Virus record (IMG/VR): IMGVR_UViG_3300030329_004544
Span: 1 to 44,932 of that record
Strand: one strand, 5' to 3'
Source: a virus
DNA: 44,932 nucleotides
A program made the position numbers and the translations under genes. Below are positions 12,436 to 19,305 of the stretch, one piece after another (the first letter of the stretch is position 1; each line of letters begins with the position of its first letter). The notes under the pieces were generated by a model. That model worked only from the letters and a program-made list of their open reading frames with translations, ran no database searches and was not told where the DNA came from.

Positions 12436-12507
12436 ATGGAAGTATTTATTATTTTTATTTTGATATGGTTTTTCGTGTGGTGTGCCATCGGCACCCTGAC
12501 CCCCTAG
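12436..12507 (+). CDS. 23-residue membrane micro-peptide
   Basis: MEVFIIFILIWFFVWCAIGT, then LTP: a single very hydrophobic helix. It starts one base after the stop of the 12225 gene, so translational coupling is plausible, and it parallels the 19-residue peptide at 10305. The coding end runs into a CCCCTAGGGG palindrome. Confidence 0.35.
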   Translation: MEVFIIFILIWFFVWCAIGTLTP

Positions 12508-12527
12508 GGGGTACCCCACCCCCCTTA

Positions 12528-12580
12528 TTGAGACCCAGTCTCATCGGGACCGGTCCCGCTTATTGAGACTAAGTCTCATT
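12528..12580 (+). repeat. composite palindrome E9 flanked by two GAGACT palindromes
   Basis: GAGACCCAGTCTC (12530-12542), GGGACCGGTCCC (12546-12557) and GAGACTAAGTCTC (12565-12577) in series. No CTTGACA arm is present. Confidence 0.75.
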
Positions 12581-12585
12581 CCAAT

Positions 12586-12594
12586 TGTGAATAA
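12586..12594 (-). other. DnaA-box-like site
   Basis: TGTGAATAA followed by CTTTTT. Confidence 0.5.
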
Positions 12595-12611
12595 CTTTTT
12601 CATTTTAGGGG

Positions 12612-12640
12612 TTGACTTTTTGTCATTTTTGTGGCATACT
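12612..12640 (+). promoter_or_regulatory. sigma-70 promoter for 12681 gene
   Basis: TTGACT (12612-12617), 17-bp spacer, CATACT (12635-12640). The predicted start near 12647 gives a purine-rich leader of about 34 nt. Confidence 0.7.
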
Positions 12641-12680
12641 ATATGTATTGAGAGTGAGAGACACAAAGAAAGAAACAAAG

Positions 12681-12881
12681 ATGAGAAACCTACCAACACT
12701 GCCTGAAGCCACTTGGGAAATTACTTTTGACAACGACAGCACGATGTTCATCGCTGGTCGTGATGAAGAACACGCTCGCCGTGTAGTGGAAAACAACAAA
12801 GGCTTCAGCCGCTGGCGTCGTACCGAGGATGAGCCTTGGCAGATTCGCACCATAAAAAAGATTGAAAGAGTTACTTGGTAG
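12681..12881 (+). CDS. small hypothetical protein
   Basis: A 66-residue protein rich in tryptophan and charged residues (EATWEITFDNDSTMFIAGRD, GFSRWRRTEDEPWQIRTIKK). The pattern recalls small phage proteins that turn up next to regulatory genes, but no family is recognised. The stop codon lies inside the fifth operator copy, so a repressor bound there would sit over this gene's 3' end. Confidence 0.65.
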   Translation: MRNLPTLPEATWEITFDNDSTMFIAGRDEEHARRVVENNKGFSRWRRTEDEPWQIRTIKKIERVTW

Positions 12882-12913
12882 GACTACAGATGTCCCACCC
12901 TATGTGATATACT
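12877..12913 (+). promoter_or_regulatory. operator-promoter copy 5
   Basis: GGTAGGAC (12877-12884), TACAGAT, GTCCCACC (12892-12899), extended -10 TGA-TATACT (12908-12913). The ATG is 12 nt away, leaving a six-base leader, the only copy not strictly leaderless. Confidence 0.85.
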
Positions 12914-12925
12914 AGACGCAGTTAA

Positions 12926-13297
12926 ATGATTATGAAAGAACAAAACACTATGAAAGCAAACAACCTAATCCTTGGAGCTATCTACATCAACGCAACCACA
13001 GGCGAGCCTTGCCGCTTGGTTAACATCGTATCGTGCCAAGGCGTTTGGCTTGAGTCTTACGATGGCCAAGGTTACGGTGAACTCGTTAGCTTTGACGATT
13101 GCCACTATGCAAGCGGTGATGAGGTGCAAGACTTCCTCGATGACCTCGCCGTGTACGAAGCAAACAAGAAAGCGGATTCCCATAAAGAACTACCCGCTCC
13201 TCCTGCTGTTATCCGCATTCCTAATTATGACAAGATGTGGAACGTCCAAGGTTATTACAACGACAACGAAGGCAACGACATTCGTTGCAGAGACTAA
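12926..13297 (+). CDS. hypothetical protein of operator regulon
   Basis: At 123 residues this is the largest of the five operator-controlled products. Its first half looks like a beta-barrel (NLILGAIYINATTGEPCRLV, GVWLESYDGQGYGELVSFDD), followed by an acidic helix and a proline-rich linker. No family was recognised. Alternative in-frame ATGs at 12932 and 12950 exist; 12926 is nearest the predicted transcription start. Confidence 0.65.
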   Translation: MIMKEQNTMKANNLILGAIYINATTGEPCRLVNIVSCQGVWLESYDGQGYGELVSFDDCHYASGDEVQDFLDDLAVYEANKKADSHKELPAPPAVIRIPNYDKMWNVQGYYNDNEGNDIRCRD

Positions 13298-13328
13298 CCC
13301 TCCAACATTAACACAACCTTTTTATATT

Positions 13329-13502
13329 ATGACAAAGAAAGATTTTGAATTCCTCGCCTCCATCGTTCGCATGATACGCAACGAGGTACCTGTCGATATG
13401 ATTGAAAGCAGTATTGAAAATTATTGCATTCAACAAAACTCGCGATTCGATGCGGACCGCTTTCGTGACGCTTGCAAGCCGCTGGTAGTGCGAGCGGTGT
13501 AG
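13329..13502 (+). CDS. small helical hypothetical protein
   Basis: A 57-residue helical protein (MTKKDFEFLASIVRMIRNEV, DADRFRDACKPLVVRAV) of a type commonly seen as tiny phage ORFs of unknown function. It lies 31 bp after the previous stop and probably shares its transcript. The longer frame open from 12972 runs through another gene and is rejected. Confidence 0.6.
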   Translation: MTKKDFEFLASIVRMIRNEVPVDMIESSIENYCIQQNSRFDADRFRDACKPLVVRAV

Positions 13503-13520
13503 TAAGCACCCCAGTACTCC

Positions 13521-13554
13521 CCCCCATTTATGAAAAAATGAATGGGGGCGTTTT
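13521..13554 (+). terminator. probable terminator closing the early region
   Basis: CCCCCATT (13521-13528) pairs with AATGGGGG (13541-13548), then CGTTTT. The U-tract is short. The interval to 13614 is otherwise GC-rich palindromic sequence with no gene. Confidence 0.5.
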
Positions 13555-13614
13555 CTGAAAAACTGGGGGGTGGGGTCGAAATGAGTCTCCCCGAGGGTCG
13601 AAAAATCCCCCGGG

Positions 13615-14502
13615 CTATACCGATTTTAGGGGATGCGGGGGCGACTGATTGTTTTTCTTAACTTGTTCGTATTTTTTTCTAAGAACGTATTTAGCTATGT
13701 ATTTTTGAAGTTCGGATTCACTAGGTGGATTTTTGATTACGTCTATGTTTTTCTCTATCATTTCTTTTAGGCCCCAATAGGCATTTCTTTGATATTCGAT
13801 TTTTTTTCTATTTTTCGAATTAGATACGCTTTCGGAATGGACGTAATATAGATGAACGGGTGAAGTATTGTTAGTATGAGCTATAGGGGTTATGTTTTTG
13901 AATTGTTTTAGGTGATTCCACGCGATTAGATCTTCGTATCCGCAGTTATTGATTTCGTCTTCGGGAAAGAATCTGCCGTCTTCAGGAAGCAGGCTGTAAT
14001 GAAACAGTGTCGCCCACGGTCCGAATTGCAAACTTTTAGCCGCCGATTTCGCCGTTCTGATTTTCTCCTTCTTCCACCCATAGCTCGAGTCTGCTGTTGG
14101 GCATAATAATCGCTGCCAGCCGCCAACTACATATTTAGAATTATATTTTTTTGCGGTTTCGAGCATCTTGGGCCGTTCCGGTAGCATTTGATCGTCGGCA
14201 TCCATCATTAAAATCGCCGGATATTCGTCTTTATGCCTGTGACATTCTTTAATTAATTTATTTTTCGCTTGACCAACAGTGTTGGCCTTATTAAAATTAA
14301 AAAAATGTACTTTCTGGGCGGTAGATTTAGGAATATATTCTATAATTTCTAAAAGGCTTCCGTCGGTACTATGATCATTACCAATAAGAAGGATCCATTT
14401 GTGTCCCTTTAATGAATTTTCGAGGCTGTCGAGACACATTTTGAGATGCTTCTCAGCATTATATACTGATAATAACACTTGTATGCCATCTGCCGTCCAC
14501 AT
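13615..14502 (-). CDS. GT2-family glycosyltransferase
   Basis: A 295-residue leftward protein with the GT-A fold signature of GT2 enzymes: VLLSVYNAEKHLKMCLDSL at the N terminus, the nucleotide-binding IGNDHSTDGS loop and the metal-binding MMDADD motif. A GYEDLIAWN segment probably contains the catalytic base. GT2 enzymes transfer sugars from nucleotide-sugar donors. It is transcribed away from the remaining sugar genes across a 48-bp divergent gap. Likely roles are decorating phage particles or DNA, or remodelling host surface glycans. Confidence 0.9.
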   Translation of the reverse strand: MWTADGIQVLLSVYNAEKHLKMCLDSLENSLKGHKWILLIGNDHSTDGSLLEIIEYIPKSTAQKVHFFNFNKANTVGQAKNKLIKECHRHKDEYPAILMMDADDQMLPERPKMLETAKKYNSKYVVGGWQRLLCPTADSSYGWKKEKIRTAKSAAKSLQFGPWATLFHYSLLPEDGRFFPEDEINNCGYEDLIAWNHLKQFKNITPIAHTNNTSPVHLYYVHSESVSNSKNRKKIEYQRNAYWGLKEMIEKNIDVIKNPPSESELQKYIAKYVLRKKYEQVKKNNQSPPHPLKSV

Positions 14503-14514
14503 TTTCGTTTTTAG

Positions 14515-14543
14515 TTGATTTCTTTAAAGAAAAAGTATATTAT
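14515..14543 (+). promoter_or_regulatory. promoter for sugar-gene operon
   Basis: TTGATT (14515-14520), 17-bp spacer, TATTAT (14538-14543), 7 nt to the ATG at 14551. It appears to serve the packed operon to about 20.9 kb. Confidence 0.7.
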
Positions 14544-14550
14544 ATAGTAC

Positions 14551-15267
14551 ATGAAATCCTTTATATTTGCAACATCTTACATAGATTCGAGCGAAGCATA
14601 TGAAAAAAGATATTTAAAATGGATTAACTACTATAAGGGATTGCCTTTTACCGAAGATAAACCGCTTTTTTTGATGGACGATGGATCACCCGAAGAATTT
14701 ATCTCCGATTTCCCCGGAAAGTTAATCAAAGAAGATGAAATTGATGATAACTATAAAGTTCCTCAAGGTAAAGACTGGCTAGAAGACGTTAACATGTTTC
14801 ATTTTAATGAGCGAATCGGTATAGAACCAAGAGAAAATAATCCTCATCTTGGAGGGAGCACTTTAGGTTGGTATAGAAGCTTTTTTAATTCTGTTAAAAT
14901 CGCTCTAAAGTTCAAATTTGACAAAATTATCCATATCGAATCCGACGCTTATTTGATTTCTAAAAAAGTTTGTGATTTTATTGACCATTTAGACTCAGGA
15001 TGGACTACATTATACTGCCCTAAATATACTTTTCCTGAAACTTCGATACAAATCATATGTAAAGACAATTTTGATAAACTAGAAATCTTAAGGAAGGCCG
15101 ATATAAATGAATTTAAAGAGATGCAAGCTGAATGGGCGCTACCAATTACGCAATTTACAAAATCTTTCGTGGGAGATAGGTATGGAGAATCTACAGAATT
15201 ACAATTACCTTCAATAGATTATTATTGTCAGTGCAATTTAAATACAAATTTAAAATATAAAGGCTAA
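14551..15267 (+). CDS. putative glycosyltransferase-like protein
   Basis: A 238-residue protein with a nucleotide-sugar-transferase flavour: an N-terminal strand (MKSFIFATSYI), a PLFLMDDGSPEEF loop and KIIHIESDAYLI, a strand ending in a DxD-like acidic motif. I cannot place it in a numbered GT family. It opens the rightward sugar operon and its last base is the first base of the RmlA start codon, so it is very probably co-translated with that gene. Confidence 0.6.
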   Translation: MKSFIFATSYIDSSEAYEKRYLKWINYYKGLPFTEDKPLFLMDDGSPEEFISDFPGKLIKEDEIDDNYKVPQGKDWLEDVNMFHFNERIGIEPRENNPHLGGSTLGWYRSFFNSVKIALKFKFDKIIHIESDAYLISKKVCDFIDHLDSGWTTLYCPKYTFPETSIQIICKDNFDKLEILRKADINEFKEMQAEWALPITQFTKSFVGDRYGESTELQLPSIDYYCQCNLNTNLKYKG

Positions 15268-16133
15268 TGAAAGGGATTATTTTAACTGGAGGGCACGGTT
15301 CAAGACTATACCCCTCTACTTTGGCTATTAACAAACAGCTTTTGCCTGTTTATGATAAGCCGATGATCTATTACCCTCTAACAACGCTAATAGAAAACGG
15401 GGTAATTGACATTTGTATTATTACTAATCCCGATTCTACATCAAATTTTAAAAAATTATTGGGAGATGGATCTCAGTGGGGTATTAAAATCACATATAAA
15501 GTACAAAAAAAACCAAATGGTATACCTGAAGCCTTTGTTATCGCTAAAAGTTTCTTGAATAGAGATGATGGAGTAGCGTTAATACTAGGTGATAACATTT
15601 ATTATGGTGCTAATGACATTTTAACTGACGCTTTTCTTAATTTTGGGTCAGGAGCAACCGTTTTTGGTTATAAGGTGGAAGATCCCGAAAGGTATGGCGT
15701 TGTAGAAATGAGCGGTAATAAGGTTTTGTCCATCGAAGAGAAGCCTAAGAAGCCCAAAAGTAACTACGCAATTCCGGGGCTCTATCTTTTTGACTATGAC
15801 GTAATCGAAATAGCAGAAAAACTAAAGCCCTCTAAACGTGGCGAGCTTGAGATTACAGACGTTATTAAAGCTTATCTTCGTAATGACACCTTAAGCGTAT
15901 TTAAACTGCCCAGAGGAACGGCATGGCTCGATGCGGGTACTTCTAGTAGCTTGTATGATAGCTCTGCGTACGTTCAAGCGATAGAAAAACGTCAAGGAGT
16001 AAAAGTGGGTTGCCCGGAAGAAGCAACATTCAATCAAGGCAACATCAACAAAACAGAATTAAGAAAACTAATTAAAAATATTCCTAGTTGTGAATATAAG
16101 AATTACTTATTAAATATATTAAAAAATGAATAA
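15267..16133 (+). CDS. rmlA: glucose-1-phosphate thymidylyltransferase (RmlA)
   Basis: A 288-residue enzyme that makes dTDP-glucose from dTTP and glucose-1-phosphate, the first step to dTDP-6-deoxysugars. It matches family length and motifs: LTGGHGSRLYPSTLAINKQL (nucleotide-binding loop), PVYDKPMIYYPL, LILGDNIYYG, VVEMSGNKVLSIEEKPKKP and GTAWLDAGTS. In the loop the usual GGxGTRL reads GGHGSRL. It is overlapped at both ends by neighbours. Its partners here are RmlB (19911) and the epimerase/reductase (16334). Confidence 0.95.
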   Translation: MKGIILTGGHGSRLYPSTLAINKQLLPVYDKPMIYYPLTTLIENGVIDICIITNPDSTSNFKKLLGDGSQWGIKITYKVQKKPNGIPEAFVIAKSFLNRDDGVALILGDNIYYGANDILTDAFLNFGSGATVFGYKVEDPERYGVVEMSGNKVLSIEEKPKKPKSNYAIPGLYLFDYDVIEIAEKLKPSKRGELEITDVIKAYLRNDTLSVFKLPRGTAWLDAGTSSSLYDSSAYVQAIEKRQGVKVGCPEEATFNQGNINKTELRKLIKNIPSCEYKNYLLNILKNE

Positions 16134-16332
16134 AAAGCATGATCAGTGGTTCTATCACAAGCCGCCTAGGAGCCTAACGGACGAAGAAAGGGAAAAGTGG
16201 ATAGAAGAAGCAGAGTGGGAGCGTCAAGAATACGAGCGGCGCATGGAAGAAGGAATGTATCCATACCAAGAACTACCTCGAAAAAAGGTTTCTGGCTGGA
16301 AACTTATACAAAAACTATTTAAAGGAAAATAA
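16126..16332 (+). CDS. small charged hypothetical protein
   Basis: A 68-residue, highly charged, tryptophan-rich helical peptide (SLTDEEREKWIEEAEWERQE). The start overlaps the end of the RmlA gene by 8 bp, and the stop is one base before the next start. No family was recognised; the position suggests coupling to sugar synthesis but says nothing about activity. Confidence 0.65.
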   Translation: MNKKHDQWFYHKPPRSLTDEEREKWIEEAEWERQEYERRMEEGMYPYQELPRKKVSGWKLIQKLFKGK

Positions 16333-16333
16333 A

Positions 16334-17251
16334 ATGATATTCTTAATTGGAGGAACGGGTTATATCGGCAGCCAATTCGCTGCGGATTTGGAAAATAGAG
16401 GGATAGAATACATGAATCTATCTAGAGCAGAGTATGACTACTATAGTTATGATCTTTTATATAAACTATTGGAGGAATATAAGCCAGATTTTGTTATAAA
16501 TTGTGCTGGATATACAGGAAAGCCAAATGTAGACGCATGTGAACTCTTTCAGGAAGAAACTTATCGAGGAAATGTGGTTTTACCAGCGATAATTGGTAAA
16601 GCTTGTGACATGAGAGGTATTCCTTGGGGGCACGTGTCCTCTGGATGCATTTATAATGGATACGAAAAGGACTATACTGAAGAAGATGAGCCTAATTTCT
16701 GCTTTGAAAAGCCTCCTTGTAGTCATTATAGTGGAACTAAGACACTTGGAGAGCAAAGAGTAAAGGAAATCGGCGGTAAATACTATATTTGGCGTTTAAG
16801 AATAGCTTTTGATGAAAATGATAACCCTAGAAATTATCTTACTAAGTTATTAAATTACGATAGACTACTAGACGCAAAGAATTCGATATCACATCGTGCT
16901 GATTTTGCTAAATATTGTAATGATTTGTGGATAAACGAATGCGACTACGGCATTTACAACGTAGTTAACACTAATGCTGTATCTACTAAACAAGTTACAG
17001 ATAGAATGAATAAATATCTTAAACTTAATAAAGAGTTTCAATTCTTTGAAGATGAGGAACAAATGTACAGACTAGCAGCATCAACGCCTAGATCTAACTG
17101 CGTGTTGGATAACACCAAATTAAGAAAACAACTAGGTAAACACAACATTAAAGTAAGAACTACTCTTAAAGCGATTGAACACGCATTAAAAAACTGGACA
17201 GGAGAAACGGGTGAAGAAGATAGCGGTATTGACCAGTCATTTTGGAAGTAA
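16334..17251 (+). CDS. NRS/ER-like bifunctional 3,5-epimerase/4-reductase (rhamnose synthesis)
   Basis: A 305-residue short-chain dehydrogenase with the Rossmann motif GGTGYIG (6-12) and catalytic Y132-x3-K136. Several stretches follow the pattern of plant nucleotide-rhamnose synthase/epimerase-reductase and its giant-virus counterpart: CAGYTGKPNVDACE, SSGCIYNG with EEDEPNF, and ENDNPRNYLTKLLNYDRLL. Those enzymes convert NDP-4-keto-6-deoxyglucose to NDP-rhamnose in one protein. That would explain why no RmlC is seen. Plain RmlD is the alternative. Confidence 0.8.
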   Translation: MIFLIGGTGYIGSQFAADLENRGIEYMNLSRAEYDYYSYDLLYKLLEEYKPDFVINCAGYTGKPNVDACELFQEETYRGNVVLPAIIGKACDMRGIPWGHVSSGCIYNGYEKDYTEEDEPNFCFEKPPCSHYSGTKTLGEQRVKEIGGKYYIWRLRIAFDENDNPRNYLTKLLNYDRLLDAKNSISHRADFAKYCNDLWINECDYGIYNVVNTNAVSTKQVTDRMNKYLKLNKEFQFFEDEEQMYRLAASTPRSNCVLDNTKLRKQLGKHNIKVRTTLKAIEHALKNWTGETGEEDSGIDQSFWK

Positions 17252-17951
17252 TGCGGATTCTTTCCCCTCAGTCGTTAATCAATACGATGACGTGGATTAT
17301 TACGCATTCGTTGACCGAGACTATGAGGGCGCAGATGGATGGCGGCTAATTAATTCTACTTCATTCTCTTTGGATGAAGAATTTGCTAATAGAAGAAATG
17401 CTAAAATATATAAAGTAGCCCCCAGCCTCTTTTTGCCAGAGTATGATTATTATGTATGGCATGATGCTATTAATTGCCTTAACGTTCATCCCAAAGAAAT
17501 TATTGAAGAATATATGGGAGAATCAGATATGGCCATATTCGCTCACCCCCACAGGAATTGTATATACCAAGAAGCTCAAGTATTAGCTTATTATAATTTA
17601 GATCATATAGACCTTTTAAAGAATCAGATAAATGCCTATTCTGCCGCAGGCTACCCAAAGAATTATGGTTTATATGAATTACCTTGTTTTGTTTTAAAGA
17701 ACAACGCAACCACTCGCAAGATGAGTCTTATGTGGTGGGAGCAGATCTGCCAGTTCAGTTCCAGAGACCAGATTAGTTTTCCTTTTGTCTTAGGACAAAT
17801 GAAAGAGGAATTAAATATTTCCATTTTGCCCGGTTACGTTCACCACTCAGATGGAAATAAACTTTTCCTTTTCTTGGATAAACACGGGAAACCAACTGAT
17901 TTTGATAATAGAGATATAAATCTCTTCAAAAGGCAAATACAAAATGTGTAG
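17211..17951 (+). CDS. DUF616/TOD1-MUCI70-like glycosyltransferase
   Basis: A 246-residue protein with features of the DUF616 group: YYVWHDA (metal-site-like), HPHRNCIYQEAQ, a G-Y-P-x-N-Y-G-L-Y-E segment and MWWEQICQFSSRDQISFPFV. Members are putative glycosyltransferases of glycan synthesis. The start is GTG at 17211, supported by AGGAG 5-10 nt upstream; it overlaps the preceding gene by 41 bp. The acceptor is unknown; context suggests transfer onto the deoxysugar-containing glycan made here. Confidence 0.75.
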   Translation: MKKIAVLTSHFGSNADSFPSVVNQYDDVDYYAFVDRDYEGADGWRLINSTSFSLDEEFANRRNAKIYKVAPSLFLPEYDYYVWHDAINCLNVHPKEIIEEYMGESDMAIFAHPHRNCIYQEAQVLAYYNLDHIDLLKNQINAYSAAGYPKNYGLYELPCFVLKNNATTRKMSLMWWEQICQFSSRDQISFPFVLGQMKEELNISILPGYVHHSDGNKLFLFLDKHGKPTDFDNRDINLFKRQIQNV

Positions 17952-18804
17952 TATATACTCGTCAAACATTCCTCAAGAAGAATATGAGGCGGTTAATAAG
18001 ACTCTAAAACCTAGAGGTCCGGATCACACCGCTATAATTGAATCGAATGGATATACTTTTATTCATAACTTATTGAGCATAACCGGAGAGTATACTACCC
18101 AACCCTTTATTGAAGATGATATTGTGTGTCTATATAATGGAGAAATTTACAATTTTAAAGAATTTGGAGATTATAAAAGTGATGGCTTGTGTCTTATAGA
18201 TTTATACAAGGAATATGGTGAACAATTCGTACGTAAATTAGACGGTGAATTCGCAATTCAAATATTTGACTTTAAAAATAACAAAATCCTAATATCCTCC
18301 GACATTTTTAGAACTAAACCCCTATTCTACTCCATAGACGAAGATAAGTTCGGGTGCAGTACGTTTAAAGAACCTTTAGAGATATCTGGACACAAAAATA
18401 TCAAAAAGTTTCCCGCCAATACTACAAAGATATTCGATCTAAAAAATTTGCAATTAATATCCACGTATCCCGTTTACGTTTTTAACCTAGATCAGTACAA
18501 AAATGATTTTGATGATTGGAATATTGCATTTGAAAACTCTATAAGCAAAAGGGTATCAAATACTAACTGTGAGGTATTCATGGGGCTCAGTAGCGGGTAT
18601 GACAGTGGTGCGATATGTAACGAGCTCATACGGCAATCTGTACCCTTTAAAGCCTATTCTGTGATGGGCTCTGAAGACGATAAAGTTATGGCCGAAAGAT
18701 TCAACGCTATTGACTCTGTAAGTTTCGGTTCATATCAAACTCTCGAAAAGACTACTGACAATTTAGTAAGAAATTATGAGCATAACCTCGAGATGAACAT
18801 ATAG
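17944..18804 (+). CDS. asnB: asparagine synthetase B-like, N-terminal part (interrupted gene)
   Basis: The 286-residue product carries the glutaminase domain of AsnB: Cys2 nucleophile exposed after Met1 removal, RGPD at 24-27 and CLYNGEIYN. It also has the synthetase PP-loop SSGYDSG at 216-222. Such enzymes transfer ammonia from glutamine to an acyl-adenylate; in sugar islands they amidate sugar acids or other carboxylates. The frame then stops at TAG inside a 73-bp palindrome, and the remainder of the synthetase domain continues in another frame from about 18849. Confidence 0.85.
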   Translation: MCSIYSSNIPQEEYEAVNKTLKPRGPDHTAIIESNGYTFIHNLLSITGEYTTQPFIEDDIVCLYNGEIYNFKEFGDYKSDGLCLIDLYKEYGEQFVRKLDGEFAIQIFDFKNNKILISSDIFRTKPLFYSIDEDKFGCSTFKEPLEISGHKNIKKFPANTTKIFDLKNLQLISTYPVYVFNLDQYKNDFDDWNIAFENSISKRVSNTNCEVFMGLSSGYDSGAICNELIRQSVPFKAYSVMGSEDDKVMAERFNAIDSVSFGSYQTLEKTTDNLVRNYEHNLEMNI

Positions 18805-18854
18805 TATATACAAAATAGTCAGTATACTTTTTAATATGCTCATCTCGAGGTTAT
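18782..18854. repeat. 73-bp near-perfect inverted repeat interrupting asnB
   Basis: Arms of 21 bp (18782-18802 and 18834-18854) match at 20 positions and contain CTCGAG. Inside is a second pair, AGTATA (18803-18808) and TATACT (18823-18828). The first stop codon (18802-18804) lies at the left arm's end. Removing it as a DNA insertion, or bypassing it in translation, could restore the asnB frame. Confidence 0.9.
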
Positions 18855-19289
18855 ACTGATTATATAAAGTTAATAGATGACGCTGGTTCTTCTTGGCTAT
18901 CCTTAGTATGTGAAGAAGCTAAAAAAGAAAATAGGAAGATATACCTTTCTGGCATGGGAGCAGATGAAATCTTCTCGGATTATGGACATAAGGGGAAAAT
19001 TAAATTTAGACATAGTAATTTTGGAGGATTATTCCCCAAAGACTTGACTACTATATTTCCATGGAATAGCTTTTATGGTAGCACTATGGAATCTTATTTA
19101 GCTAAAGAGGAATACGTCGCTGGATCACATGGCCTAGAGGGTCGTTATCCATATTTAGACAAGTATGTCGTGCAGGAGTTTCTCAACTTATCCGAAGATA
19201 TTAAAAACTATGCTTACAAAAACGTTTTAGATAATTATTTATCAAAGCATAATTTTTCTTACGAAATCGGTAAAAAAAGGGGTTTTTAG
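18849..19289 (+). CDS. asnB: asparagine synthetase B-like, C-terminal part (interrupted gene)
   Basis: This frame continues AsnB: GYTDYIKLIDDAGSSWLSLV, then LSGMGADEIFSDYG (the SGxGxDE pyrophosphate-site motif) and HGLEGRYPYLDKYVV. The first in-frame ATG is 18954, inside the conserved motif, so it is not a normal start. The end KKRGF matches the KxGF of AsnB but stops there; family members usually run tens of residues further, so the C terminus is also shortened. Unless recoded, both halves are inactive. Confidence 0.8.
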   Translation, partial: GYTDYIKLIDDAGSSWLSLVCEEAKKENRKIYLSGMGADEIFSDYGHKGKIKFRHSNFGGLFPKDLTTIFPWNSFYGSTMESYLAKEEYVAGSHGLEGRYPYLDKYVVQEFLNLSEDIKNYAYKNVLDNYLSKHNFSYEIGKKRGF

Positions 19290-19291
19290 GA

Positions 19292-19305
19292 GTGTAATAA
19301 ATATT
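19292..19305 (+). promoter_or_regulatory. GTGTAAT motif before methyltransferase
   Basis: GTGTAATAAATATT ends directly at the ATG at 19306. Confidence 0.5.
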
